This document shows positions 1 through 12,470 of a DNA stretch of 64,000 bases, piece after piece. This DNA comes from Dama dama (taxonomy: Eukaryota > Chordata > Mammalia > Artiodactyla > Cervidae): the NCBI RefSeq assembly GCF_033118175.1, contig NC_083701.1:55007001-55071000 (forward strand). The letters are read 5' to 3'. Position numbers and translations under genes: made by a program. Every line of letters begins with the position of its first letter. Positions within the stretch are counted from its first letter, which is position 1. A model generated the notes under the pieces. It worked only from the letters and a program-made list of their open reading frames with translations, ran no database searches and was not told the DNA's origin.

Positions 1-217
1 AAGTCAGAAAGCTAACAGTCCATCCGAGCTGGAACAGAAGGGCCATGACGGGCTTATGGCAGCGTCGGGCATGTGATCAAACCTCCCCTGTGGTTTGGCT
101 GTGAGTCAGCTTGTTTCACATGGCTGGTTTAAGGGATGCTAAGGAGATTTCTTCCTATCTGTCTCATGTATAGTCATTTTGTTATTATTATTATCATCAC
201 CATCACCACCGCCACTA

Positions 218-500
218 CTAACATACATTCAGCGCTTACTATTTGCATGGCAAAGAGTTTGTTCTGTTTTTTTTTTTTTTGCTCCATAATATCTTATGAA
301 AAAACCCACATAAACTTTCTGGGCAGCCCAATACTTGCCATGAACTGGGCTAAAACTTTATTTCCTTGCTTAATCATAACCCCAACTTTATCTGGTAGGA
401 ACAACTATTTCTTACATTTTAAAAATGAGAAACTGAGGCTTAGAAGATACCAGCTATGAGGCTGTGGATGAATGAATGTGGCAGAGCGAAGATTTACGTT
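218..500 (+). mobile_element. MIR SINE (diverged, with insertion)
   Basis: Positions 218-258 match the MIR 5' part (ctaaca...ttcagcgcttactatttgcatggcaaag). Positions 407-500 match its middle (acattttaaaaatgagaaactgaggct). A T-run and about 100 bases of other sequence lie between. Confidence 0.6.
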
Positions 501-1669
501 GGGTTTCTCATTGTCTAAGGAGCATTTTCTTAACCTCGGAGGCAATGTTGCTTTCCTGAACTCAGATGACTGTTGGAAAGTATCCACTTTAGGAACTTAC
601 CACTTTTAAATGCTGTATAGGTAAAAATTCGGAATAGTATTTCTCCCAGTTCCCTTACTTTTATATAATGTAAGTACCTCCAGTAAAGAGAATCAAAAGG
701 TGAGGCCAGAAGCAGTGTTAGAGAAATCTGTACATAATTTGGCAAGACTCAACTTCTAGTTTCTTGTTACAGTAAATAAGACATATCCAAAGAAGAATGG
801 GTGGTATTTACATAAGTCTAATTATTTATGCAAACTTTCTCAGTTAAGCAGTGCCTCTGTTAACTATATACTTGAGAAAAAGGGCAGTAAAGGATGATCT
901 AATAAGGTTTAAAGAACATAAAGATTACACAGAACCTGGTGGCCAACTATTCCTCTCTCTGAAAAATGGTACTTGTGTAACCACAGGAGAAGGCTTGGAA
1001 TTCACATAATCAAGAGCTCCTTGGTACTTAAGGTTTTCAAGAATACTTAAGTATTCCTTTGGGTCTCCAATATACTTTTTTTCCAGGATAAATGGATACT
1101 GACACATTTTAAGGCAGATTGATGGAGCAGATGCGTTCTCCAAGTCCTGGCCAGCACTGTGATATTTTTATCACATTTAATAGTTCTGATTAGTGAGAGG
1201 TGGTTTTTAGAATTTGACATTTGCCATTGGTGTAAACATAAGAGAGTTGGACTTGAGAGCTGTCCTTAGTCATGTAAACTTGAGGCTTTAGCATTTGAAC
1301 ATATTCAGGATTAATGATCAATGGCCTCTGCTTTAGAATGGTATCTAGATGGATTTGCCTTTGCGACCCCCACTCCTGACTTCTCCCTAAAACCCTGATA
1401 AGGATGAAATGGATGACACTGTAAACTAAAACCAACGGACAACTTATCAGAATCCAGAGGAAGTTTCAGTAAGAACAGAAAGGACTATATTTAAAAACGT
1501 AAATGGAGGGTCATTTACATTATGCTGCTGATGACTATGTCTCCCTGAAAGCTAGAAGTACTTGCTGCACTCGCAACTGACTGGGTCCTGGGTCAGAACT
1601 GAAAGTTTCGTGTCAAATAGAAAACTGGAGGGATGTCCTTTTGTTGTGTGGCCTCAGCTTAATAACAAA
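501..1669. other. Unique intronic DNA, nothing recognised
   Basis: AT-rich sequence without a repeat, exon or motif that I can name. Confidence 0.6.
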
Positions 1670-1912
1670 ATGATAATTGTAACTAATAGTGATATACCTA
1701 ATAGTGAATACTTATAATAGTCCATTAAATACATTAGCTTGTTTAATTACTATAATTGTGTGAGTTAGATTCTGTTGTTGTTCTTGATTTTCAGATGAGG
1801 AAACAGAGGCACAGAGATGATCAGCATTAACTGCGTGGTTTGCGCAAGGTGACTAATGGGGCCAGAATTTGAATCTGCACTGTCTGGTTTCAGGGCCTAT
1901 GCTCCTAGTGAC
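1670..1912 (+). mobile_element. MIR SINE
   Basis: The core cagatgaggaaacagaggcac, then tgcgcaaggtgacta and gaatttgaatctgcactgtctgg, follow the MIR consensus in order on the + strand. Confidence 0.85.
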
Positions 1913-2239
1913 AAGGATAAACTGCCTATGAACCCAGACTCCTCTTTCCTACATCTTTCTCTCTAAAGTCTACTAGTATTGCTCTTCTTACAAATACCAG
2001 TTCCCAGAAACTAAGCATTTACATAAGCATGCACATTGTGCCCTGGAAAATGTGGTTTCCTTAAGTGCTGTAAGTCAGGGGGTGCTGGGAAGAACCTGAT
2101 GGGAGTGATTGTTAAAGATCATAATTTAATGTGTTTCTCTTTAGTGTGTCTGAAATCTAGACAGTCATTTAGAGAAGGTTCCATTTTAGTTCAGCATAGT
2201 CATAGCAGAGAAAAATTGCCTAAGCATTGGATTAGGATG

Positions 2240-2456
2240 TGTGTGTGTGCTCAGTCATGTCTGACGACTCTTTGTGGACCTATGGGCTGTAGCCCGCCAG
2301 TCTCCTCTGTCCATGGAATTTTCCAGGCAGGAATACTGGAATGGGTTGCCATTTCCTTTTACAGGGGATCTTCCCAACCTAGGGATCAAACCTGTGTCTC
2401 TTGCATCTCCTGCATTGGCAGGTGGATTCTTCACCACTAGCAGCACCTGGGAAGCA
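2240..2456 (-). mobile_element. Bov-tA SINE
   Basis: Reverse complement of the Bov-tA consensus. It runs from the Bov-A part (gtgctcagtcatgtctgac) to the tRNA-Glu-like head (gcaggtggattcttcaccact...gggaagc). The 3' tail side shows a short (TG) run. Confidence 0.9.
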
Positions 2457-2470
2457 CAGATTACGTTTTT

Positions 2471-2860
2471 GTTGTTCAGTCTCTCAGTCTTGTCCAACTC
2501 TTTGTGACCCCATGGACAGCAGCACACCAGGCTTCCCTGTCCACCATCTCCTGGAGCTTGCTCAAACTCATTTCCAGTGAGTCAGTGATCCCATCCACCC
2601 ATCTCATCCTCTGTCATCCCCTACTCCTCCTGCCTTCAATCTTTACCAGCATCAGGGTCTTTTCCAATGAATCAGCTCTTTGCAACAGGTGACCAAAGGA
2701 TTGGAGCTTCAGCTTCAGCATCAGTCCTTCCAATGAATATTCAAGACTGATTTCCTTTAGGATTGACTGCTTTGATCTCCTTGCTGTCCAAGGGATTCTC
2801 AGAGTCTTCTCCAGCACCACAGTTTGAAGGCATCAATTCTTTAGTGCATAGCCTTTTTAG
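2471..2860 (-). mobile_element. BovB LINE 3' end (5'-truncated)
   Basis: Reverse complement of the last ~390 bases of BovB: gttgttcagtctctcagtc at the left edge (element 3' end) through caccacagtttgaaggcatc near the right edge. Non-coding remnant lying beside the Bov-tA, 14 bases away. Confidence 0.9.
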
Positions 2861-3499
2861 GAAGGTTAGGTTGGGAGCTGGCCAAATCAAGTGCTGTTCA
2901 AGAGTTGAGATGAATATGGAATTTAATCAACACCAAGATGGGCAAAGAGAGGCTCTAAAGGCAGCCCCGCCAGTTCATCCCTTAAATCTGAGTAGACTAT
3001 ACTTTTTTGGAGGAAAATAGGAATTTATGGAATAATTACTGTAAAATAAGAGGGAAATGATTCTAAAACTTAGCAAATTTCAGATTCCTGATATTGTATT
3101 TTATAAGACAGAGGAAAAAGTTAGGGGGAGAGTTTGTCCTCAAAAAGATACAGGGAAAACATAATATTCATAAAATAGGTTAGAAAGTAATAGTAAATAG
3201 TCTGATATAAACAGAGGTCAGGCAAGATAAAAAGTTGAAAACAAACTGAACATAGAATGGTCACATTAACATGTTCATTGGAGAGTGTCAGGTACAGAAT
3301 TGATCATTTGGGAAATAGAATAATTATATAGGGGAGAAACTTGGGAATTTTAGCAGATAAGGACAAATTGCTAAAAATGGTGATGGAAAAGATGATAGAT
3401 ATTAACAGTAAAAAATCTGAGTTGAAAAGTGGCCCAGTTTTATAGAGACAAAGAACTTAGTCTGTTAAAGAGATATCTACATATAGTCATAGCCTGGCA
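2861..3499. other. Unique intronic DNA
   Basis: AT-rich; nothing recognised. Confidence 0.5.
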
Positions 3500-3596
3500 A
3501 AAACATGGCTGATTCATGTTGAGGTTTGACAGAAAACAACAAAATTCTGTAAAGCAATTATCCTTCAATAAAAAATAAGTTAATTTAAAGAAAAAG
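3500..3596 (+). mobile_element. L1 3'-end fragment (ruminant type)
   Basis: acatggctgattcatgttga, then gtaaagcaattatccttcaat and an A-rich tail match the terminal bases of ruminant L1. About 95 bases survive. Confidence 0.75.
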
Positions 3597-4502
3597 GATA
3601 AAAAGAAAATTCTAAAGAAAGTACTTTATATCCAAAGGACAAAAATCAAAGTCAAGCTGTCCTCAGGCTTCCAGTTTTGTTTTGTTTTGTTTTTTAAGTA
3701 GTAGAAATAGCATTTAAATTTTGAAAGATGAAGAATCTAACCCTATAATCTTGTAACCCAGCTAAGTTATCTTTACTGACATGTTACCTTAGTGACAATC
3801 ATGAATTGTCACTAAGGGGATATTTCTGTAACTTGCAAGAGTTTTACTCCAAATTTATGAGTCAAACTCTGTCATAGTGGGTTAACATGCACTTGCCAAC
3901 AAAAAGATTTCAATGACGTGACTCCAAGCAAGAAGGAGGTACAGTACCTCCTACCTCAGTTAGTCTTCTCAGTAGGATAGTGCATTGCTGCATGACAAAT
4001 GTTCCAAAATTTAGAAGCTAACGATCAAGAATTTTATTATAATTTTGCATGGATCCAGGCATAGACAGGTTGCAGCTGGGAGGCTCTCATTTGGGGGTGT
4101 GCATTCTGTTGTGTCAAGTCACTGCTGAAGGTACATCCATCTGAAAGCTTCTTACTCCCACATTTGACTCCTAGGCTGGTGTGGTCAGAACAGTTGGTAT
4201 TGGCTGATATCTCTCTATCCACATAGTCTCTCCACATGATTAGCTTGGGTTTCCTTACAGGATGGTGGACCCTGAATGGAGCTGTAATGATTCTATTGAA
4301 AGACGTTCCAGAATATTGTGTCTGTCATGCAAGTCCAGATGCAATGGGAGTGGAGGACCAGACTCCTGTGGGTGAGAGAATGGCATATGGGTACAAGAAA
4401 GGAAGAAAATGATGGTAGCTGTCTTGGGGTCACACCACTATACTGTTTCTCACTGCTCACTTTATTTCCCAGTATAGCAGGCTTTCAGCACTATACATGA
4501 TA
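3597..4502. other. Unique intronic DNA
   Basis: Contains a (GTTTT)n run near 3675-3695; otherwise nothing recognised. Confidence 0.55.
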
Positions 4503-4614
4503 GACATGAGTTTGAGTAAGCTCCAGGAGTCGGTGATGGACAGGGAAGCCTGGCATGTTGCAGTCCATTGGGTTACAAAGAGTCGGACATGAATGAGTGA
4601 CTGAACTGAACTCA
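4503..4614 (+). mobile_element. BovB LINE 3' tail
   Basis: About 110 bases from acatgagtttgagtaagctcc to the BovB terminus gactgaactgaactca. A severely 5'-truncated copy. Confidence 0.88.
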
Positions 4615-5287
4615 GCATTACACAGCATCGTTGCTTGGTTAACACAAACACATTAAAGAATTTGTTGAATTGTATTAAACAAGTCATCAGGTTATTTAAT
4701 TTTTTTTTAGTTCAGAAAGCCTTGGCTGGATTGTTACATAGATATTTTCAAGGATTTTAGAGATATTCTGGGAAATTAGTTGGGATATTTTTATAAACTG
4801 GAAATAAATTACTTTTTCCATTTCAAAAATGGAAGACTGGCCTCCACTATCCAAAAGTTTGCCATCCAGCCTGTTTTTCAGAAATGAATTCGATTCAGAT
4901 AATGAGGATTACTGTAGTGACAGGACAGAGATATACTTAAATACACGACAATTACAAAGTATAATGCCAATGTATTCATGTCTTGAAAAAACACTGCAAA
5001 ACATTGTAAGAAGCCAATTGGTTGATTAGCATTTATGAATGGTAACACTTTTGTTTACAGAATGTGTGTGTGTGTGTGTGTGTGTGTATACACTTTTGGT
5101 TAACAACGGTTATTTCTGAGGGTTTTTTTTTTTTTTTCTATTTTGGGGGGATATTTTATGGTGATTTTGTGTTTTTTTTAGAGAGATATACCTACTGAAA
5201 AGTGCATGTAACCTATATGTACAATTTAAAGAACAATGATAAAGTCATCCCAGAGCTCTACCATTCTGTTTATAAAGTAGAGAGTTA
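4615..5287. other. Unique intronic DNA with a (TG)n run
   Basis: No repeat family recognised apart from the dinucleotide run, listed separately, and T-runs near 5122-5137. Confidence 0.55.
5063..5087. repeat. (TG)n microsatellite
   Basis: Uninterrupted TG dinucleotides, about 12 units, followed by tatacac. Likely polymorphic. Confidence 0.95.
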
Positions 5288-6741
5288 TCAGCGATTTCAC
5301 TAAGATGGCAGAGTAGGAGATCCCCATCCTCCATCCCTCCACAAAAATCAATCAAGTAGAGAGCTATCCACAAACAAAAACAGCGCTGGGAGAGCTCTGG
5401 AATCAGAGCAACTTCACCAACTCAGTTGAATAAAACAACTTGAGAACAACCCCACAAAAAGGGAAGGAAGAACGTTTCTTTTCTGCCTTCATCATCCTGT
5501 CCCCCAAGGCCACATTCTTGGCACCAAAGGAGACTCCCCAGCTGGAAAGAGTTCCCCCCACAGGGAGAGGAAGAGTGGGCAGAGTGACCAGCTGCCCTGC
5601 TCTTCGGAGGCACTACTCAAAGGACCCACATCAGTCACCCCCACCAGAGACCAGCAGAGCTGGGAGGTGACCCGTAAAGACGGTTGCCAGTGTCAGATCC
5701 ACAGAGGAAGAAAGCTTGGTTCCCAGTGACCTGTCCTGCAGATGAGAACAGCAGCTTTTGCTACCAGCGAAACCAGGGGCCAGCACAGTCACCAGTGATT
5801 TCACTGGACTTTCACCCCCAGGTATTCGTGTTTGCTGACACCAGCTGCCCGAGTCCCTCCCCACTGCCCTGGCCCCTCCCAGCCCAGCAGAAGCCGGGGG
5901 CCCTCTGTGGCTGCGTGAGTGGCTGACAGCAGCCCGGAGCCCCCAAGCTGCTCTGCCTGCTCTCTGGGCTAGCCCCTCCTGCTATGCGCTTGCACACTGC
6001 CTGTCTCATGCCCGTCATCGGCCTCCATGGCCGTGTGTGCACCTGTGACAAGGTCTTACAGCCATGCAGGTGCACGCTGATAGCCAAGACCTCCAAGGCT
6101 GCTTGTGGTCCTGGATCTGGCCCAGTCACTGGCCTGAACTGCTTGGGTGGGCTCATCGGCAGCTAGCCCCTCCAGCTGCACAGCTCATGCCTGGGGCCCA
6201 GCCTCCATCGCTGGCCTCCACTGCTACGTGCAGGCCCGTGGTGAGACCGGGCGGTCACAGGAGGATGCGCTGACACCACAGCCCCTACAGCTGCTGTGGA
6301 TCTGGGTCTAGCCCTGTCTGCTTTCGCTGGCCTGTGCCACTGCGCACCTGCAGCTAGTCACTCCAGCCATACGTCACATGCTACCAGCCTGACTCCTGAC
6401 GCCAGGCTCCACTGCTATGCCCTAGAGACCAGAGTCAGCAGCTGGGCCCGTCACACTGCCAGCCAGAACCTCACAGCTGCCGGTGTACCCGCAGCTGGGA
6501 CCTCAGCCAGCCTGCCCTGGCTCCCAGCACTGTGTGTGTGCTTGCAGCTGGCCCCTGCCACCACCCAGGTACCTGCAGCTGGCTTCTCACAGCCAAGTGT
6601 GTGTTCACAACACGCTCCAGCCACCACTGCTGCCTGCCTTGGTCCCTAGCCTCTGAACTGGGGCTCACCTCTGAGAACCCCAACAGCCCTTGTGGCCACT
6701 GAAGATATTCTTCCTGCGGCATCACCAAAGACCATGCAGTT
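5288..6741 (+). mobile_element. L1 5' UTR, old mammalian type
   Basis: Opens with cactaagatggcagagtagg, the usual start of older L1 5' UTRs. It then runs as GC-rich, CpG-poor sequence with repeated cagctgg/cagcc motifs up to 6741, where it joins ORF2 sequence. Open frames in this stretch come from its high GC content and are not genes. Confidence 0.7.
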
Positions 6742-7676
6742 GAGAGGGTGCCTACTTGCCCCACCCCTGTTCAACATATTACTGGAATTCCTAGCCAGAG
6801 CAATCCATTAGACAAGGAAAAGAAATAAAAGGCATCCAAATTGGGAAGGAAGAAGTAAGATTGGCTGTTTGCTGATTGTATGATCTTGTTCCTAGAAAAA
6901 ATTTAAAACTCCACCAAAATTTTTTTTATACCTTATAAATGAATTTAGCAAACTTACAAGATACAAAATCAACATACAAACATACCCTTCTGTACACTAA
7001 GAATGAACTACTGCAAAAAGAAAATAAGCCCATTTATAATAGCATCAAAAACAGTAAAAGGAATACTGTTGAAGTAAATTTAACCATGGGAGTGAATGAT
7101 CTACACACCAAAAACTGCAAGATAGTAATGAAAGAAATTGAAGAAGACACAAATGGAAAGATATCCTATATTCAGGAATCAGAAGAGGTAATATTGTTAA
7201 AATGTGGCTACTACCCAAAGCCATCTATAGATTCAGAGTAATCTCTATCGAAATTCCAACACTGTTTTTCACAGAAATAGAAAACACAATCCTAATTTTC
7301 ATATGGAACCATAGAAGACCCCAAATAGCCAGAGCAATCTTGAGAAAAGACAAAGCTAGAGTCATCACACTTCCTGATTTCAAACTATGGTACAAAGCAA
7401 TCAGAACAGTATAGTACTGGCATAAGAGCAGACACACAGAAGTAAACCCAAACATACCAGGTCAACTGATATTTGACAGGGAAGCCAAGAATGCTCAGTG
7501 GGGAAAGGATAGTCTCTTTAAGAAATGGCTTTAGGAAATCTAAATATCCATATGCAAAAGAATGAATTTGGGCCCCTATCTTACATCACCAGAAATTAAC
7601 TCAAAATGGATTAAAGATCAAAATGTAGGACCTGAAGCTGTAAAATTCCTAGAAGAAAACAGGTGAAAGTCTCCTT
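6742..7676 (+). mobile_element. L1 ORF2 fragment (RT to post-RT), broken
   Basis: Begins at the conserved GCPLSP...LLFN region of reverse transcriptase (ttcaacatattactggaatt) and continues through LPKAIYRF, FTEIENTI and LPDFKLWYKA. It stops at lletgentrywise tctagaagaaaac sequence without a 3' UTR. Several stops and frameshifts are visible. ORF1, the endonuclease and the first part of RT are missing between this and the adjoining 5' UTR. Confidence 0.9.
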
Positions 7677-8689
7677 TCAGAAGGATTGTATTACTTTACA
7701 CTTAAACCAGACATATATGTAAATACTTCATTATTTTTTTAATCTGCTTCATACTTTGAATGTATACATGTTATGGGTGCATACCAGTTGTAGATGATAG
7801 TATATAAGATTCCTATGGAGTAACACTTAGGGAAAAAGCACTTTACCTGCATAACATTATACATTCAGATAACCCTTAATGGGAACTGATCTAATTTCTA
7901 CCTATAAAATAGAATTTTGCTGGCATTAGGGAGTATTTATTGCTCAATGGAAAAGCCACAGTATTTCATCAGTGTACTCAACTTGTGTAATGCACAATTT
8001 GTGGAGTTATGTGAAATGAATTTGGAAAAGGATTTAAGCTCAAATATTACTTTTCTTTTTCCTTTATTTATTTACTTTTTATTATCACAGTTTGGCACAG
8101 AGAATACATTAATTCAATTTTTTCCTGCTGGAAAGACCATTAATTTTTTGGCTTTCTCTTGTAAAGAGATCTAAGAATGACTGTATGAGGAAGGGATCAG
8201 GAACCAAAGAAAGTTATTAAACATATCCATGGTCTCTGGATTTCCCTGCACTCCAGATACAGAGCAAATTACACAGGAATTAAATAGTTTCCTTTGCTTA
8301 ATACTACCTGATAAGGTGCTAATGCAGTTTTGCCTGGAGAGAGTCCCTTCTCTTTGCTTTTTTTTAAATCCCTTTGATCATGTGAATGTGGCCAGACACA
8401 TCATAGCCATAGTAGAAAGCATCTCCAATCTGCTGTTTGCTTCTCTTCCTCAGGTGTCAATAACCTCAGATTTCCCCCATTCTGAAGAATCCCTTGCTCC
8501 CTCCTTCCATCTCTCTTGGAATAGCGCTTTCTGGTGGAGTCTTTATGCTCTCTGCTTCACTCCCTCATTTCTGACTTAATGCAGCTAGCCTGGTTTCTGC
8601 ATTCACCATCTCTGAACTCCTGCTTTAAAGGTCATTGATGGTGTCCCAGGGACCAAATCAAATGGCCATTTTCTTTTCTTTAGTTTTTA
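7677..8689. other. Unique intronic DNA
   Basis: Nothing recognised; two short open frames (7917-8174 and 8229-8579, +) have no family features. Confidence 0.6.
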
Positions 8690-8835
8690 AATAAGAATTA
8701 TATATCTTTAATGTGTACATGATGATTTGATTTACGTATACAAAATGATTACTACAGTTTAGCTAATTAACATACCTTCTCACATACCTACTGTTTTGTG
8801 TGTTGGATGAGAATGCATGAAATCTACTCTTAGCA
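8690..8835 (-). mobile_element. L1 3' UTR fragment, first half
   Basis: Reverse complement of an older L1 3' end (gatgatttgatttacgtatac, tacagtttagctaattaacat, tctactcttagcag). It continues beyond the Bov-tA inserted at 8836. Confidence 0.7.
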
Positions 8836-9052
8836 GCTTTTCCCCAGTGGTTCAGCAGTAAAGAATCCGCCTGCAATGCAGGAGATATGGGAGACATGGG
8901 TTTGATCTCTGGATTGGGAAGACCCCCTTGGATGAGGAAACAGAAACCCACTTCAGTGCTCTTGCCAGGAAAATCCCATGGACAGAGGAGCCTGGTAGGC
9001 TACAGTCCATAGGGTTGCAAAGAGTAACACATGACTATGTACACACACAGAC
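8836..9052 (+). mobile_element. Bov-tA SINE inserted in L1
   Basis: The tRNA-like head (gtggttcagcagtaaagaatcc, ggtttgatctctgg) is followed by the Bov-A part ending atgactatgtacacacac. It splits the old L1 3' UTR. Confidence 0.9.
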
Positions 9053-9165
9053 ACTACAGTGTTAGTAACTATAGTCATCATACTGCCTTTTTACTTTAAT
9101 GCTTAGAACAAAATGCATATGACCCAAATGTTGCCATTTTGTTTTTGTACCATCTTCCTTGCACA
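9053..9165 (-). mobile_element. L1 3' UTR fragment, second half
   Basis: gtgttagtaactatagtcatc and the following ttgtaccatctt continue the L1 3' UTR interrupted by the Bov-tA. Confidence 0.6.
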
Positions 9166-10123
9166 CTTCCCTAGCAGATCATGTGTTCAGAACCTCCTCA
9201 TGATCTAGTTTCACTGGCGTTCCTATAATGGAAATCATTAGGATAGGACCTATGACAAAGCAATCTTTATATAAGCTTATAAGCTCTAACAACTAGTAGC
9301 TTAGTAAGTCTTCAAAAATCATATCCTATCATGATGAAAATGTCTCCTTGTGTTTGAGTTACATCAGTGATTGATTTCTAAATGAGGAAAAATTTCTAAA
9401 ATGGTCCCCTAGACCAATTTGCATTTGAGTTGAATGGTAGCCATAATGGTCAATCATTTTTCTCCCCCTCCTTTTCTTTCCTTCCTCCCTCTCTTCTTCC
9501 CTGTCACCACACAACTTCCTCTTGTCCATATTTTTGGTTGTTTCCATATTTTATTTATGAGCACAGGAACTGGAAGAGAGATCTTAAGTTGTGCTCTGTC
9601 CTAAGTTAATAGGAATCATTTTCCTGTATTTTATGGATGAAAACTGGCCCCTTAAAGAAACTTTGCTGTTCAGTGCAGAATGTTCTTTGTCAGAACCAGA
9701 AAAATAGCATTGATTATTGATGACTCCAAGTCATAAATTTTTACCATAGGAATTTTGCAAGCCTTCTTCAGTTTACAATTTTTAATTCCCCAGAATTTTT
9801 TAGTCTTATTTTAAAAGAAACTTATAATTTGTTGGTCATAATCTGAAAATACATAATTTTATGCTGTAAGATGAACACACATATTTACATGAAAGTAGGC
9901 TGGCTTCTCAACTAATATGCCCAGATGGTCTATGGAGGAGGATATATTTTGGATACACATGCACTTAGGAATACACACACGTACCTCAGAGAAATTGTCC
10001 CTGGTAATTTTGGTTGCATACCTCATTGCTACTGAGACATTCAGTGAACCAGAATGTAAGATAGTTCAATGGCATTATTTGGTAGAATTTTAAATTCTTC
10101 TTCAAGAAGACTTGGAAACACAC
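9166..10123. other. Unique intronic DNA
   Basis: Has a pyrimidine-rich run near 9460-9500; nothing else recognised. Confidence 0.6.
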
Positions 10124-10357
10124 TGTTGCTGTTCAGTTGCTCAGTTATGTCCTATATTTGCAATCCCGTGGATTCCAGCATGCCAGGTTTCCCTGTCCTT
10201 CACTGTCTCCCAGAACTTGCTCAGACTCATGTCCATTGAGTCGGTGATGCCACCCAACCATCTCATCCTCTGTCATCCCCCTCTCCCCCTGCCTTCAATC
10301 TTTCCCAGCATCAGGGTCTTTTTCCATGAGTCAGCTCTTCTCATCAGGTGACCAAGT
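10124..10357 (-). mobile_element. BovB LINE 3' end
   Basis: Reverse complement of about 230 bases of the BovB 3' end, from gttgctgttcagttgctcag to catcaggtgaccaag. Confidence 0.9.
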
Positions 10358-10680
10358 GGAAAGGCATTAGGGTCATTTAATACTGCTTCTAAAAAGGATC
10401 AGAGTATAAGTGTCAATCTTATATTTATCACCCACACATTTATTTTTGTTTTGTATTAGAATCAAACTGATGGGAAGTGATTTCCAGAAGTTTCTTAATT
10501 CATCCCTTATCTTCCAACTGAGTTCTAATTAAGCTACTGTCAGAAAAATGTTTACCTAATTTTTTGAAAAATGGTAACCTGATTTTTGAAAAGTGGTAAA
10601 GCAGAAAGCTTTTCACATCAGTTCTCAGTAACTTTCTCTCTAACTTCTCCAATAGATAAATAAATTATTAAGGTTGTATT

Positions 10681-10994
10681 CCCTGATAGCTCAGTTGGTA
10701 AAGAATCCGCCTGCAATGTAGGAGACCCAGATTCGATTCCTGGGTCAGGAAGATCCCCTGGAGAAGGGATAGGCTACCCACTCCAGTATTCTTGGGCTTC
10801 CCTTGTGGCTCAGTTGGTAGAGAATCTGCCTGCAATGAGGGAGACCTGGGTTCGATCCCTGGGTTGGGAAGGTCCCCTGGGAGAAGGGAAAGGTTACACA
10901 CTCCAGTATTCTGGCCTGGAGAATTCCATGGGCTGTATATAGTCCATGAGGTTGCAAAGAGTTGGACACGACTGAGCGACTTTCACTTTCACAT
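10681..10994 (+). mobile_element. Dimeric Bov-tA SINE with target duplication
   Basis: A partial Bov-tA (10681-10795) runs directly into a second, near-complete one (from gggcttcccttgtggctcag to gagcgactttcactttcac). It is flanked by the 9-base duplication ggttgtatt at 10672-10680 and 10995-11003, so the dimer inserted as one unit. Confidence 0.93.
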
Positions 10995-11003
10995 GGTTGT
11001 ATT

Positions 11004-12240
11004 ATAGCTCTGTAGCTATAATTGTATTAATATCTATTTTTGATTAGCAACAAAGTAGAAATGTCAAAAGCAGTTCTAATTTAAAAGATAACTGTTAAAA
11101 TATCCTATGACCATTGACATCTCTTTTGATTCTCTGTAGTATTTCCCAAAAGTCCTTTTTAAAATAACCATTTTCATATTGAAGCTTTAGGTCAAGTTTT
11201 AGCACAGGGCCTTCAATCTGCTCTGCTCGGGTTGTGAGAAGTATGTATTTTACAACATAGTAATAACTCACTGATTTTTTTAATGTAGTTTTTCTTATCA
11301 AATTTCAGGTGATGTCTTTACTGAAATTATAGTCGTTTGGAATGCAAGTCTCCTCTTGGATATATCTGGTTCAGTGATTTATTTTAAATCATTTACATTA
11401 AATTTTTTCATGTTATATGTAAACTTTTCATTTCTCATGTTTTTCTTTAACATATAAGTTGAATAAACCTGATTAGAACATAGTGAAACAAGCACTTGGG
11501 AAATACGACAGATATTGATGTGTATATATGTGTGTACGTATGTGAAGTAGTTTATTTTGATTTTAGCTTATATATTTAACGGTCTAAGTACACTTTCTGG
11601 AGAGTGAAATGCCATTTTCAGTTGTGGGGAAGTAAACTCGTGTTATTAAACAGTAGGATATTTGTGGAAAATATAATTAGCTGTGTTCTGCTCTTTTGTT
11701 ATCTGGTAATCACAAAGATACCAAGATTCAAGATAACCCGGCAAAAGTTGCAGACTTTTTACAATCTTAGAAATGTGATGTCTCTAATCATCATTAGTTG
11801 TGTGGAACATGCTACTTAGATTTAATTAATCATCATTAATTGTGTGAAATGTTGTTTAGAGTACCTTGAAAAGTGTTTTTCTTCTAATTGAAATCCATTG
11901 CTGCTACTCAGGTGTTGTCAGATTCACAGTGACCAAAACATTTGTCTGATCTTCACTTGTGGAGAATATTTATTTTGGCAAGTGTTTGTTTACTTTCCTT
12001 ATCTTGCAAGAATAACAAAGAAAATATGCCCTTGATCATCTTGGTCTTGTAACAAACCAATGATAGACCCAGCCCCCATTTTAGGGATTTAATGGTTCAA
12101 CTGTTTAATCGAATGCCCTATTCATAGGGTTTGTGGGAGTTTATGATTAAAGGGAAGGAAGCATGTAATACTGACTCCATCTTACTTGCTTCCCTCTAAG
12201 GATATCACAGTTATTATACCACAAAGGTGATGAGAGAAAG
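11004..12240. other. Unique intronic DNA
   Basis: Nothing recognised. Confidence 0.6.
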
Positions 12241-12470
12241 TATAGCATAATGGATAATAAGAGGGTAAGCTTTGGGACCAGACTGAGTTCAAATCCAAAT
12301 TCTCCTACTTACTTACCTGAGGTCACCTTACCTCTCTGACCTTCTGGATTTCTTCTGCAAAGTCGGACCAAAGAGAGTATCTATTTCTAGGAATATTTTT
12401 AGTAGGAAATGAGATAACGTATATAAAACACTTAGTCCTGGCATACAGCTAACAGAGCATCATGGTGATG
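12241..12470 (-). mobile_element. MIR SINE
   Basis: Reverse-complement MIR: tatagcataatggataataagag, then accagactgagttcaaatcc and gaggtcaccttacctctctgacc. Confidence 0.88.

Noticed and set aside
5684..6764. Several 70-120-residue open frames in GC-rich DNA
   Set aside because: They overlap on both strands in an L1 5' UTR and show only composition-driven Ala/Pro/Ser/Cys residues.
10681..10994. tRNA genes suggested by box-B-like ggttcgatccc motifs (also 43112-43313, 47743-47866)
   Set aside because: These sit in Bov-tA or CHR SINE heads, with SINE bodies and target duplications, and lack a full cloverleaf context.
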